Assembly: GCA_031286585.1 (NCBI GenBank) | Contig: JAITUC010000007.1 | Span: 98,274 to 162,273, forward strand | DNA: 64,000 bases | Direction of reading: 5' to 3' | Source: Delftia acidovorans | GTDB lineage: Bacteria > Pseudomonadota > Gammaproteobacteria > Burkholderiales > Burkholderiaceae_C | Shown here: positions 1 through 8,741 of the stretch, one piece after another | Layout: every line of letters starts with the position of its first letter | Numbering within the stretch: position 1 is the stretch's first letter | Translations under genes and position numbers: made by a program | Notes under the pieces: model-generated | Told to the model about the DNA's origin: nothing | Databases searched by the model: none | What the model saw: only the letters and a program-made list of their open reading frames with translations

Positions 1-1
1 C

Positions 2-679
2 CAGCCCCCAACCCAGCAGGTGGCACAGCTGTATGCCGCCACGCTGAGCGCCGTGCAATTGCGCGATTGGGCCGAGGCGCGGGAAATGTCCGGGCGCCTT
101 CAGGCGGCAACAGCAGCAGATCCCGGCGCCCAGCGGCAAGCCAGGCTGCTGCAGGCTGAATTGGAGCTCACGGCCGGCAAGCCCGGCGCCGCGTTGCAGG
201 CATTGCCGCCTCTTTACCTGCCTGCAGCCGCACCTGCTCAGGCCAGTCCCACGGAATCCATCCCCGCCAAGGCAACGGAAAGCGGCCCCAGCCTGGCCAC
301 CGTCAATGTGGTCGAAAACCGCGCCGTGCGCAGGCCGGAATTGCTGATGCGCACCCAGATCCTGCTGCGCGAGCAAGGCGCCGCCAGCATGGCGGGCCCG
401 CTGCAGACCTGGGTGACGGACCACCCGCGTGATGCCAGCGCCTGGCAGTTGATGGCCCAGGTGCAGCGCGCCCAGGGCCAGGAGTTGCGCGCGCTGCGCG
501 CCGAGGCCGAGGCCCAGGTCGCGCACTACGACTACGCGGCGGCAGTTGACCGTTTCAAGGCCGCGCAGGACTTGGCCCGCAAGGGCGGGCCCAAGGTGGA
601 TTTCATCGAAGCCTCCATCGTGGACACGCGACTGCGTGCCGTGGAGGAGCTGCTAAGGGAACAGGCGCGCGAGAAGTGA
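2..679 (+). CDS. M48 family metalloprotease, C-terminal TPR part (5' truncated by window)
   Basis: The reading frame is open from the first bases, so the gene starts upstream of the window and only the last ~225 residues are present. What remains is an alanine- and leucine-rich helical repeat region of the kind that follows the zinc-protease domain in BepA/YfgC-type periplasmic proteases. The end, reading FKAAQDLAR...DFIEASIVDTRLRAVEEL, is typical of the beta-proteobacterial M48 family. The HEXXH catalytic motif would lie outside the window and cannot be checked. The family does quality control of outer-membrane proteins. Its last 27 bases overlap the convergent holin-like gene. Family assignment is from memory of the C-terminal pattern, so moderately sure. 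Confidence 0.7.
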   Translation, partial: QPPTQQVAQLYAATLSAVQLRDWAEAREMSGRLQAATAADPGAQRQARLLQAELELTAGKPGAALQALPPLYLPAAAPAQASPTESIPAKATESGPSLATVNVVENRAVRRPELLMRTQILLREQGAASMAGPLQTWVTDHPRDASAWQLMAQVQRAQGQELRALRAEAEAQVAHYDYAAAVDRFKAAQDLARKGGPKVDFIEASIVDTRLRAVEELLREQAREK

Positions 680-1000
680 TTCGATGGCCAGGCCCAGCAG
701 CGAGTAGATGAGCGCGCCCAGCATGGCCGCCCAGAAGCCCGCGACGTGAAAGCCGCTGAGCAGGCCCGAGGCTGCCCAGAACATCAGTCCGTTGACCACG
801 AAGAGAAACAGCCCAACCGTCACGATGGTCACGGGCAGCGTCAGCACCACGAGGATGGGGCGCAGCACCGCATTGAGCAGGCCGATGACCAGCGCCGCGA
901 TCATGGCCGAGCTGAAGCTGTTGACCTGCACGCCACCATAGAGATAGGCCACGACCAGCAGGGCACCGGCGCTGAGCAGCCATTTGATCAGGATTTTCAT
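653..1000 (-). CDS. Phage holin family 4 superfamily (YvlD-like) small membrane protein
   Basis: A 115-residue protein made almost entirely of membrane segments: about four hydrophobic helices (residues ~4-22, 30-52, 55-80, 85-110). The central motif GLLNAVLRPILVVLTLP is the signature of the PF04020 family. Despite the name, these proteins are widespread chromosomal inner-membrane proteins of unknown function and there is no phage context here. The ATG start gives the expected family length. The gene converges on the M48 gene and overlaps its 3' end by 27 bp. Confidence 0.85.
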   Translation of the reverse strand: MKILIKWLLSAGALLVVAYLYGGVQVNSFSSAMIAALVIGLLNAVLRPILVVLTLPVTIVTVGLFLFVVNGLMFWAASGLLSGFHVAGFWAAMLGALIYSLLGLAIESLLARLFP

Positions 1001-1075
1001 GCGGGCAGCATAGCAGCAGCCGGCAAATCCGGGTTGAGTTGGCGCACTGGAAACCGTGGACCGGAGAGCCCCATG

Positions 1076-1106
1076 AAAAACGGCATCCCGGTTTCCGGGA
1101 TGCCGT
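1076..1106 (-). terminator. Intrinsic terminator for the minus-strand gene ending at 1153
   Basis: A perfect 12-bp inverted repeat (ACGGCATCCCGG / CCGGGATGCCGT) with a 3-nt loop. On the minus strand it is followed by a run of five T. It lies about 50 bp after the stop of the 1153-1611 gene, so it terminates leftward transcription and insulates the holin-like gene. Confidence 0.85.
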
Positions 1107-1152
1107 CCTGAAAGCGATCGCCTGACCAGAGCGGCCAGGCAGATGCCAGCCT

Positions 1153-1611
1153 TTAGATCATCGCTTCCTCGAACACCAGGCCCATCAGCGCGCCGATGGC
1201 CGCCAGCGTTCCCGGAAGATTCCAGCGGCGGCCCAGCGGGGCGGCAGGCGCCACGGCGGGAGCCGTGGCTTCCTGCTTGGGGCGGCGAGCATCGACGATC
1301 TGGGCCGTGCCGTGCTCCTGCTGGAGTTGGGCCACCAGTTCGGCCAGCGGGCCCTTGGCCAGCACCGGCGTGATCCTGCCGGCGCTGTCACCGAACACCG
1401 GCAGCAATTGGGCGAACAGCTTGTCCGCCCACTTGCCGCGCCAGCTTTCGCGCGCGCTGTGGCTCACCCATTTGCTGACCCGGTGGGTAATGCGCGGCGC
1501 GCAGGCCACCAGCAGCCAGTGCGAGGCCTGGGCCTGCGGCGAGGCGGCCAGGGCCTGTACCAGAGGCAGGGCGTAGGAAGCGTCATCCACGTAGACGATG
1601 ATGGGGTTCAA
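1153..1611 (-). CDS. Conserved hypothetical protein, TTG start
   Basis: Function not recognised. The likely protein has 152 residues and begins NPIIVYVDDASYALPLVQAL, a short beta-strand/helix that recalls a nucleotide-binding or universal-stress-like fold. The middle is basic (CAPRITHRVSKWVS, then ESWRGKWADKLF). After a Pro/Ala-rich linker (about residues 105-125) the C-terminus is hydrophobic (GTLAAIGALMGLVFEEAMI), possibly a membrane anchor. No ATG lies in a sensible place. TTG at 1611 was chosen because AAGGA sits 6 nt before it. The frame stays open upstream, but that part is proline-rich and looks non-coding. A terminator follows the gene. Confidence 0.55.
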   Translation of the reverse strand: MNPIIVYVDDASYALPLVQALAASPQAQASHWLLVACAPRITHRVSKWVSHSARESWRGKWADKLFAQLLPVFGDSAGRITPVLAKGPLAELVAQLQQEHGTAQIVDARRPKQEATAPAVAPAAPLGRRWNLPGTLAAIGALMGLVFEEAMI

Positions 1612-1746
1612 AGCAAGTCCTTGTCGAACTGGGTTTGCGGGAGTGGGAGAGGCAGGCGGCCGGGGCCGCCCTTGCCATGGATTGTCGCGAATCGGCGCGG
1701 GCGGCCCATCGGGCCAACCCGGCGCCCACCTCAACTTTTCAGCGGA

Positions 1747-2487
1747 TCAGGCTCCGTGGGCACCGGCCTTGGGAGCAGGACGGCGCGAAGCGATGTACTT
1801 GCCGAGTGCCAGCACCAGCAGAGCGCCCGCCACGCTCGCGCCATACTTGAGCGCGTCGGTCTGGGGCAGCTTGACCATCCAGTCCCACTTCTCGGTATTG
1901 GCGAAGACGGGGTCGGTCACCAGCATGCCGCCGGCAATCCAGCCCAGCAGCATGCCGCCGGCCACGATGATGATGGGGAAGCGCTCCATCAGCTTGATCA
2001 CGAGCTGCGAGCCCCAGACGATGATGGGGATCGAAATCAGCAGGCCCAGCACGACCAGCAGCATCTGGTGCTCGCCCGAGCTCTGGGCGGCGCCGGCAAT
2101 GGCGATCACGTTGTCCACGCTCATCACCAGGTCGGCAACGATGATGGTCTTGATGGCGGCCAGCAGCTTGTCGCTGCCCTGGATGTTGTCGTGGCCGTCT
2201 TCATCAGGGGCAATCAGCTTGATGCCGATCCACACCAGCAGCAGTGCGCCGACGAACTTCAGGAAGGGCAGCGCCAGCAAGGTCATCGCGAAGGCGATCA
2301 GGATGACGCGCAGGATGATGGCACCCGCCGTGCCCCAGATGATGCCCTTCTTGCGTTGCTCGGGCGGCAGCTTGCGGCAGGCCAGCGCGATCACGACCGC
2401 GTTGTCCCCGCCCAGCAGGATGTCGATGATGATGATTTGGCCCAGGGCCACCCAGAACGGGGCGTGAGTCAGAAAGTCCAAGTCCAT
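1747..2487 (-). CDS. TerC family integral membrane protein (YkoY/Alx-type, probable Mn2+ exporter)
   Basis: A 246-residue, seven-helix inner-membrane protein of the TerC family. The two family signatures with acidic residues inside the membrane are visible: ILLGGDNAVVIALA near the N-terminus and ADLVMSVDNVIAIAGAA near residue 120. Members related to Bacillus YkoY/MeeF and E. coli Alx export manganese. The upstream yybP-ykoY riboswitch supports that role here. Start at the ATG giving MDLDFLTHAPFW is preceded by GAGGA at good spacing; the frame is open further upstream, but that would run into the riboswitch leader. The metal is inferred from the riboswitch, not from residues unique to this protein. 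Confidence 0.92.
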   Translation of the reverse strand: MDLDFLTHAPFWVALGQIIIIDILLGGDNAVVIALACRKLPPEQRKKGIIWGTAGAIILRVILIAFAMTLLALPFLKFVGALLLVWIGIKLIAPDEDGHDNIQGSDKLLAAIKTIIVADLVMSVDNVIAIAGAAQSSGEHQMLLVVLGLLISIPIIVWGSQLVIKLMERFPIIIVAGGMLLGWIAGGMLVTDPVFANTEKWDWMVKLPQTDALKYGASVAGALLVLALGKYIASRRPAPKAGAHGA

Positions 2488-2642
2488 AAGGTCCTCGCTG
2501 TTGAGTAAGGCCGGCGAGAACTCCTCCCTCCTGGAGAAACACCCACCGGCACAGAAAGACCGATGCAACGCCGCAGCGCCTACCCGGGCAAGGACATGCC
2601 TGGCTCAGGGGAGAACACATTGATCGACCGTCATCAGGTCCA

Positions 2643-2781
2643 TCAAAGGTCTTGCTCGGCTGCGGCATGCACCGCAACCCGGAAGGCCGGAAGCTTGCGC
2701 TTCGTATTGACGACCATTCCGATGCCGGCACCGTGGCTTTGCAAAAACCACCCCCGCCGGCAGAGAGCTACTCCCCTTCGA
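2643..2781 (-). promoter_or_regulatory. yybP-ykoY manganese riboswitch upstream of terC
   Basis: Read on the minus strand, the conserved blocks of the yybP-ykoY aptamer appear in order: GGGGAGTAGC near the 5' end, then TCGTCAATAC in the middle, and GAGCAAGACCT at the 3' end. The outermost helix closes exactly (TCGAAGG with CCTTTGA, one G-U pair). Between them are a GC-rich arm and a CGGCC...CCGG arm. The aptamer is 155 nt upstream of the terC ATG on the same strand. Known members bind Mn2+ and raise expression of exporters. I could not identify the expression platform with certainty. A GGAGGGAGGAG stretch about 40 nt before the ATG could be a second ribosome-binding element. Confidence 0.92.
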
Positions 2782-2998
2782 ACCTGCGGATTGCAACACA
2801 AAGCCGCCGCAGCACGCAAGTGAAAAAACCCTTCATTTCCACGGAAAGCACAAGTCGCGGGCCCACCAGAATATTTACCCGCTTACCTCGAATGCTTCAC
2901 TATCCATAGCAACCCTGAAACCAACGGAGTGTTGCAGCCATGCCCGGCCGTGCGCGGGCAGGCGCCTTATCATCGCTGTCCCTTCCCCCTGCCCGTCC

Positions 2999-3430
2999 AT
3001 GACCGCACTGCACATCACCGACATCGAAGCCGCCATCAACTACTGGCGCGAACGCCATCCGTCCCCGGACGGCGTGCTGCTGCAGCCCGAAGTAAGGGCT
3101 CTGGCCGAGGTGTATGCGCTGATGATCTTCTGGCATGAGAGCGAAGTCCAGGTGGAGGGCTTTCCCTCGCACGCCATGGCGGCCTGGCTGGCCTGGTATG
3201 ACACCACGCCCGATACGCCCTGCATCGCCATCTGCTCCACCAGCCAGGGCGACGAAAGATGCAAGGGTTGCGGCCGCAGCTTTGACGAAGTGCAGCTGTG
3301 GACCGCGATGGAGCCGGCGCAAAAGCGGATGGTCTGGCGCAGGATCACGGCAGAGGGCGACTCCTGGCGTTTCACCCGGTATGCGGAGCGTGCTGCCGAG
3401 CGCACGGACACATCGCGCGACTCTGGCTGA
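2999..3430 (+). CDS. DUF3717-DUF1289 fusion protein
   Basis: A 143-residue soluble protein joining two small families. Residues ~1-62 (ITDIEAAINYWRERHPS, then EVRALAEVYALMI) match the DUF3717 pattern. Residues ~76-120 carry the DUF1289 four-cysteine pattern: CIAICSTSQGDERCKGCGRS, followed by a W and a basic helix. DUF1289 proteins are presumed metal or Fe-S binding; the function is unknown. ATG at 2999 gives the conserved N-terminus directly. It is transcribed away from the terC riboswitch leader. Confidence 0.75.
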   Translation: MTALHITDIEAAINYWRERHPSPDGVLLQPEVRALAEVYALMIFWHESEVQVEGFPSHAMAAWLAWYDTTPDTPCIAICSTSQGDERCKGCGRSFDEVQLWTAMEPAQKRMVWRRITAEGDSWRFTRYAERAAERTDTSRDSG

Positions 3431-3836
3431 TTGCTGGTTGATTACCGGCTGATCTGCCGGATACCGCACCGGACCAGTGCGATGTTGCAGACGGCCTAAC
3501 ATCGGCCGCCATGCTGCAGACCGCCGCTTACCGCCACAGCCAACTCCGCCTCCGCCTTTGCGTGCGCCTCACGGCACGTGATGCGGGCGAGAAGCGCGTG
3601 CCGGCCGGCAAGACCTGGCCCGCCACGGCCACGCGCCTGCGCGAGCGTGACGCAGCACGGCTGAACATCGGCCCCCGACAGGCCGCACGGTCTTGATGCG
3701 CTGCCCTGCGCGGAACCGGGCAGCGTCGCTTCGCTGAATCCGCTCTTCTTGCGCCGCCTTCATCCCGAAGCCGAAGGCGGTTGGATTTTCACGCGTCTGC
3801 CCGGCCACAAGGCCAGCCGACGAAGCGAGCCCTGCC
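3431..3836. other. No gene seen (about 400 bp)
   Basis: Short open frames exist on both strands here (for example 61 codons from 3511 and a 152-codon minus-strand frame entering from 4027). They have no recognisable motifs, no good ribosome-binding sites and unusual Arg/Ala-rich translations. I see no convincing gene, terminator or repeat. Confidence 0.5.
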
Positions 3837-4550
3837 GTGACCTGTCTAGCCCTTGCCCCAGCCGGGCCCTCCTTTGCCAGCCTCTCTTTTTCCACGCTCT
3901 TGCGCCATCTGCGCCATCTGAGCGATACCGTGGCGCATCGCGCCCTGCCCCGCTGCGCCCCACGCCACGTCACCGAGCTGCGCATCGACGTGATGCAGCC
4001 GCTGGTGGAGGGCGAGCTCGAAGCCATTCATGAGCGCCTGTACCAGCCAGGCAACAAGCTCCATGGCCTGGAGCGCCGCCCGTTGCACGATCCGCAGTTC
4101 CAGTTGCACTGGCGTGAAGCCGACGGCGAGTGGTTTGCCTACGTGGAGGACATGGAGCGGCGCTGCCTGGCCGGCTACACGGTGTTCAATCGCCTGGTCG
4201 AGGTGGACAAGCGCACCGACCGCCACGTGCGCTCGCCGCATTCGCGCTTTGCGCCGGACTACCAGCGGCGCGGTATTGCCAGCGCCGTGTATCGCAGTGT
4301 GCTGGACAAAGGCACCTGCCTGGTCAGCGGCGCACGCCAGTCGCCAGGCGCCCACGGCCTGTGGAACCATCTGGCGCGAAGCTATGACGGTCGCTATGTG
4401 GGTATTGCGGACAGCAAGTCGCTCATCCATCTGGGCCGCAATGTGCCGGACGATGTCATGGACCGCCTGTCCACGCGTCGCATGCTGCTGGGTGCGGGCT
4501 GGAACGTGGAGTCCTTTGCCCAGGCCGTCCGGATGCAGTTGCCCGGTTGA
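3837..4550 (+). CDS. Putative GNAT-like acyltransferase, start uncertain
   Basis: About 237 residues from a GTG at 3837, or 185 from the ATG at 3993. The best indication of function is RFAPDYQRRGIASAVYRSVL near residues 137-156, resembling the acetyl-CoA binding motif A of GNAT acetyltransferases (R/Q-x-x-G-x-G/A followed by a helix). The following stretch (CLVSGARQSPGAHGLWNHLA) is consistent with motif B. The first ~50 residues are low-complexity and lie in the poorly coding region before 3990, so the shorter form may be right. Converges on yaeQ with 25 bp between. Function unproven. Confidence 0.5.
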   Translation: MTCLALAPAGPSFASLSFSTLLRHLRHLSDTVAHRALPRCAPRHVTELRIDVMQPLVEGELEAIHERLYQPGNKLHGLERRPLHDPQFQLHWREADGEWFAYVEDMERRCLAGYTVFNRLVEVDKRTDRHVRSPHSRFAPDYQRRGIASAVYRSVLDKGTCLVSGARQSPGAHGLWNHLARSYDGRYVGIADSKSLIHLGRNVPDDVMDRLSTRRMLLGAGWNVESFAQAVRMQLPG

Positions 4551-4575
4551 GGCGCAGGCCTGAGCGGGAGCCCGT

Positions 4576-5136
4576 TTACTTCCAGCGCAGCGGCTCGATG
4601 AAGACCGTGCCCAGGTTGCTGCTGAGCGTCAGCGCGCCCTCCTGGATGGTGGCCTGCAGCTGCATGCTGCGTTCGGCCAGCTCCGCCAGGGACTGGGATG
4701 TTTCGGAAGGAATGCGCCAGACCTGCAGCTTGTTCAGCCGTGCCAGCTTGCCCTCCAGGCCCTTCCACCAGACCTCGGCCGCATGGTGAAACGCGTAGAG
4801 CACCACCGCATCGGACTTGTTGCAGGCCTTGGCGATGGGCTTTTCCTCTGGCTGGCCGACCTCGATCCACAGGCGCTTGGCGCCCGTGAAGTCGGTCAGC
4901 GAGACATCGGGGTCTTCGGGATCGGACAGGCCTGCGCCAAACGCCAGCGTGCCGTCGCCCTTGCACATGTCGTTGAGCTGGTGTGCATTGAGGGCCAGGG
5001 CCGCCAGGCGCACCATCATGCGTTCGTCCGTCTCGCTGGGATGGCGCGCCAGGGTCAGCGCATGATCGGCGTAGTAGCCGTGGTCGATGTCGGCGATGGA
5101 CAGGTTCGCCTTGAAGATGGTGGATTTGAGGGCCAT
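4576..5136 (-). CDS. yaeQ: YaeQ family protein
   Basis: 186 residues, normal length for YaeQ. The start MALKSTIFKANLSIADIDHGYYADH and the later KACNKSDAVVLYAF are diagnostic. YaeQ has a PD-(D/E)XK nuclease-like fold; in E. coli it was linked to suppression of rfaH defects, but its biochemical role is unclear. Soluble, no signal peptide. The gene is downstream of the acyltransferase on the same strand with a 27-bp gap, so co-transcription is possible. Confidence 0.92.
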   Translation of the reverse strand: MALKSTIFKANLSIADIDHGYYADHALTLARHPSETDERMMVRLAALALNAHQLNDMCKGDGTLAFGAGLSDPEDPDVSLTDFTGAKRLWIEVGQPEEKPIAKACNKSDAVVLYAFHHAAEVWWKGLEGKLARLNKLQVWRIPSETSQSLAELAERSMQLQATIQEGALTLSSNLGTVFIEPLRWK

Positions 5137-5163
5137 GAGACGAGTACGTTCGGCAGGTGCGGG

Positions 5164-6240
5164 TCAGCCCGTCACTTGCGCCGAAGGAATTTTGGAAACA
5201 CCCGAAGCAGGCCTGGCAGGCTTGAAGGTCAGCGCCTTCTTTTCAAGCAAATGCCAGGACAGAACTGCCAGCAGGCCCGTGCCGGCCACGGTACAGGCCA
5301 GAGCCGCGCCATAGCCGAGCCGTTCCGCGAAATGCCAGGCCACCAGCTGCTGCACGGGAAAGGCGTAAATGTACAGGCCGTAGGAGAAATCACCGAAATG
5401 CCCTGCGTGCTTGAGGATGGGAGTGGAGGCTGACCCGGCCACCACGGCCACAACGGCCAGCGCCAGCAAGGGTGCCTGGCCTGCAATGATCGCCGGGCCT
5501 TTGAAGTGCAGGACGCCAAGCACCAGCAGCATGGCCGCCATGGCGATCGGGCGGCGCCCTATCCACAGATGGCGCCAGCAGGCCAGCGTCGCACCCAGCG
5601 CGAACACCATGCCGTATTGCAGCCCGAAGGACCACGCAGGCATGGCCGCACCCGGCGCCGGGCTGTAGCGCCATTGCATGCCCAAGAGCAGCGCAAGAAA
5701 TACCAAGGGAGCAACCCAGCGCCAGCGCATCAAGCCCAGGGCGCCGGCTGCAGCAAGGAAGGCATAGCAGCCCACTTCCAGAGGAATGGTCCACAAAGGA
5801 CCATTGACCGATGAAGCCAGCACGTTGCCATCAAATACGCCCGGTAGCGCAAACTGCGTGTCCAGCCACAGGTTGCGCAGATAGTCCCAGGTCAATGGAT
5901 GCGCGAAATAGGCCTTCACGGGCAAGGAGGTCACCAGAGGTCCAAGCACCAGGGCGCACAGTAGCACGGCCGCCGTGAGGCCGGGCCAGATCCGCAACGC
6001 GCGCCGGGCAGCAAAACGCCCCAGGTGGGGGTCTGCCAGCCACGACAGGGTGACGAGATAGCCGCTGATGGCAAAGAAGATGACGACGCCCAGCGCTCCC
6101 GGCTCGTTGTGCAAAAGCCGGGGAACCGGAAAGCCCATGACCGCGAACTGATGGCTCCAGATCACCAGCAGTGCAGCCAGCAGTCTCAGCGCATCAAAAT
6201 TGTTGGCTCGCGCCGAAGTGCCGGCGCTATGGGCCTGCAT
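5164..6240 (-). CDS. Acyltransferase family 3 (OafA/YrhL-like) membrane protein
   Basis: 358 residues, about ten transmembrane helices. The N-terminal NNFDALRLLAALLVIWSHQF contains the R...H pair expected at the active site of Acyltransferase_3 proteins, and FFAISGYLVTLSW follows as in O-antigen/peptidoglycan/exopolysaccharide O-acetylases. It should transfer acetyl groups to a cell-surface glycan from the inner membrane. The ATG at 6240 was chosen because it gives this N-terminus and lies 4 nt after the purB stop, implying read-through from purB; a longer frame would overlap purB. Substrate unknown. Confidence 0.85.
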   Translation of the reverse strand: MQAHSAGTSARANNFDALRLLAALLVIWSHQFAVMGFPVPRLLHNEPGALGVVIFFAISGYLVTLSWLADPHLGRFAARRALRIWPGLTAAVLLCALVLGPLVTSLPVKAYFAHPLTWDYLRNLWLDTQFALPGVFDGNVLASSVNGPLWTIPLEVGCYAFLAAAGALGLMRWRWVAPLVFLALLLGMQWRYSPAPGAAMPAWSFGLQYGMVFALGATLACWRHLWIGRRPIAMAAMLLVLGVLHFKGPAIIAGQAPLLALAVVAVVAGSASTPILKHAGHFGDFSYGLYIYAFPVQQLVAWHFAERLGYGAALACTVAGTGLLAVLSWHLLEKKALTFKPARPASGVSKIPSAQVTG

Positions 6241-6244
6241 CAAC

Positions 6245-8372
<2,128 letters not shown>

Positions 8373-8411
8373 AAACGGGTCGCCCCCGCAACGACAACTG
8401 CAGCGACAACG

Positions 8412-8440
8412 AAAAAGGCCACCCGTTGGGTGGCCTTTTT
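8412..8440 (+). terminator. Intrinsic terminator after the GST gene
   Basis: AAAAAGGCCACCC, short GTT loop, GGGTGGCCTTTTT: a perfect GC stem with flanking A and T runs, so it can work in both directions. It lies 40 bp after the GST stop, and beyond it the minus-strand glnE gene ends at 8742. Confidence 0.92.
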
Positions 8441-8741
8441 GCTGGCATAAAAAAGTTGCGAAGCATCCCGAAACGAATAAAGAGAGGGAGGGAGGAGAAG
8501 CGCTTCGGGCGGAACAGTTCAGGACTGTGGCCCCAGAGGCTTCGCAACGTGAAATTCGGTCTGGATACCCTCTCTCGTCAACCTGTCCAATAGATGAGCT
8601 ACTTTTGCAGAAGTTCCAGGGGCCGGGGGCGGGAAAAATGTAACATTTTGACGAAGAGCGTTCCTCTTCTGTAGGCCGTTTTCGACGGATGCTGACGGGG
8701 CGGCGTCGGCCAGGGCCGACCACCTTCCCTCACCCGCTTCC
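8441..8741. other. Convergent intergenic region, no gene seen
   Basis: About 300 bp between the GST terminator and the glnE stop. I see no coding frame with motifs. A perfect small palindrome AAAATGT-A-ACATTTT lies at 8635-8649 in an otherwise GC-rich stretch. It could be a protein site, but nothing nearby starts there. Confidence 0.5.

Noticed and set aside
653..1000. Holin-like gene as evidence of a prophage
   Set aside because: No other phage gene nearby; this family is a common chromosomal membrane protein.
3569..4027. 152-codon minus-strand frame opposite the GNAT-like gene
   Set aside because: Arg/Ala/Ser-rich, no motif, overlaps the better supported plus-strand gene.
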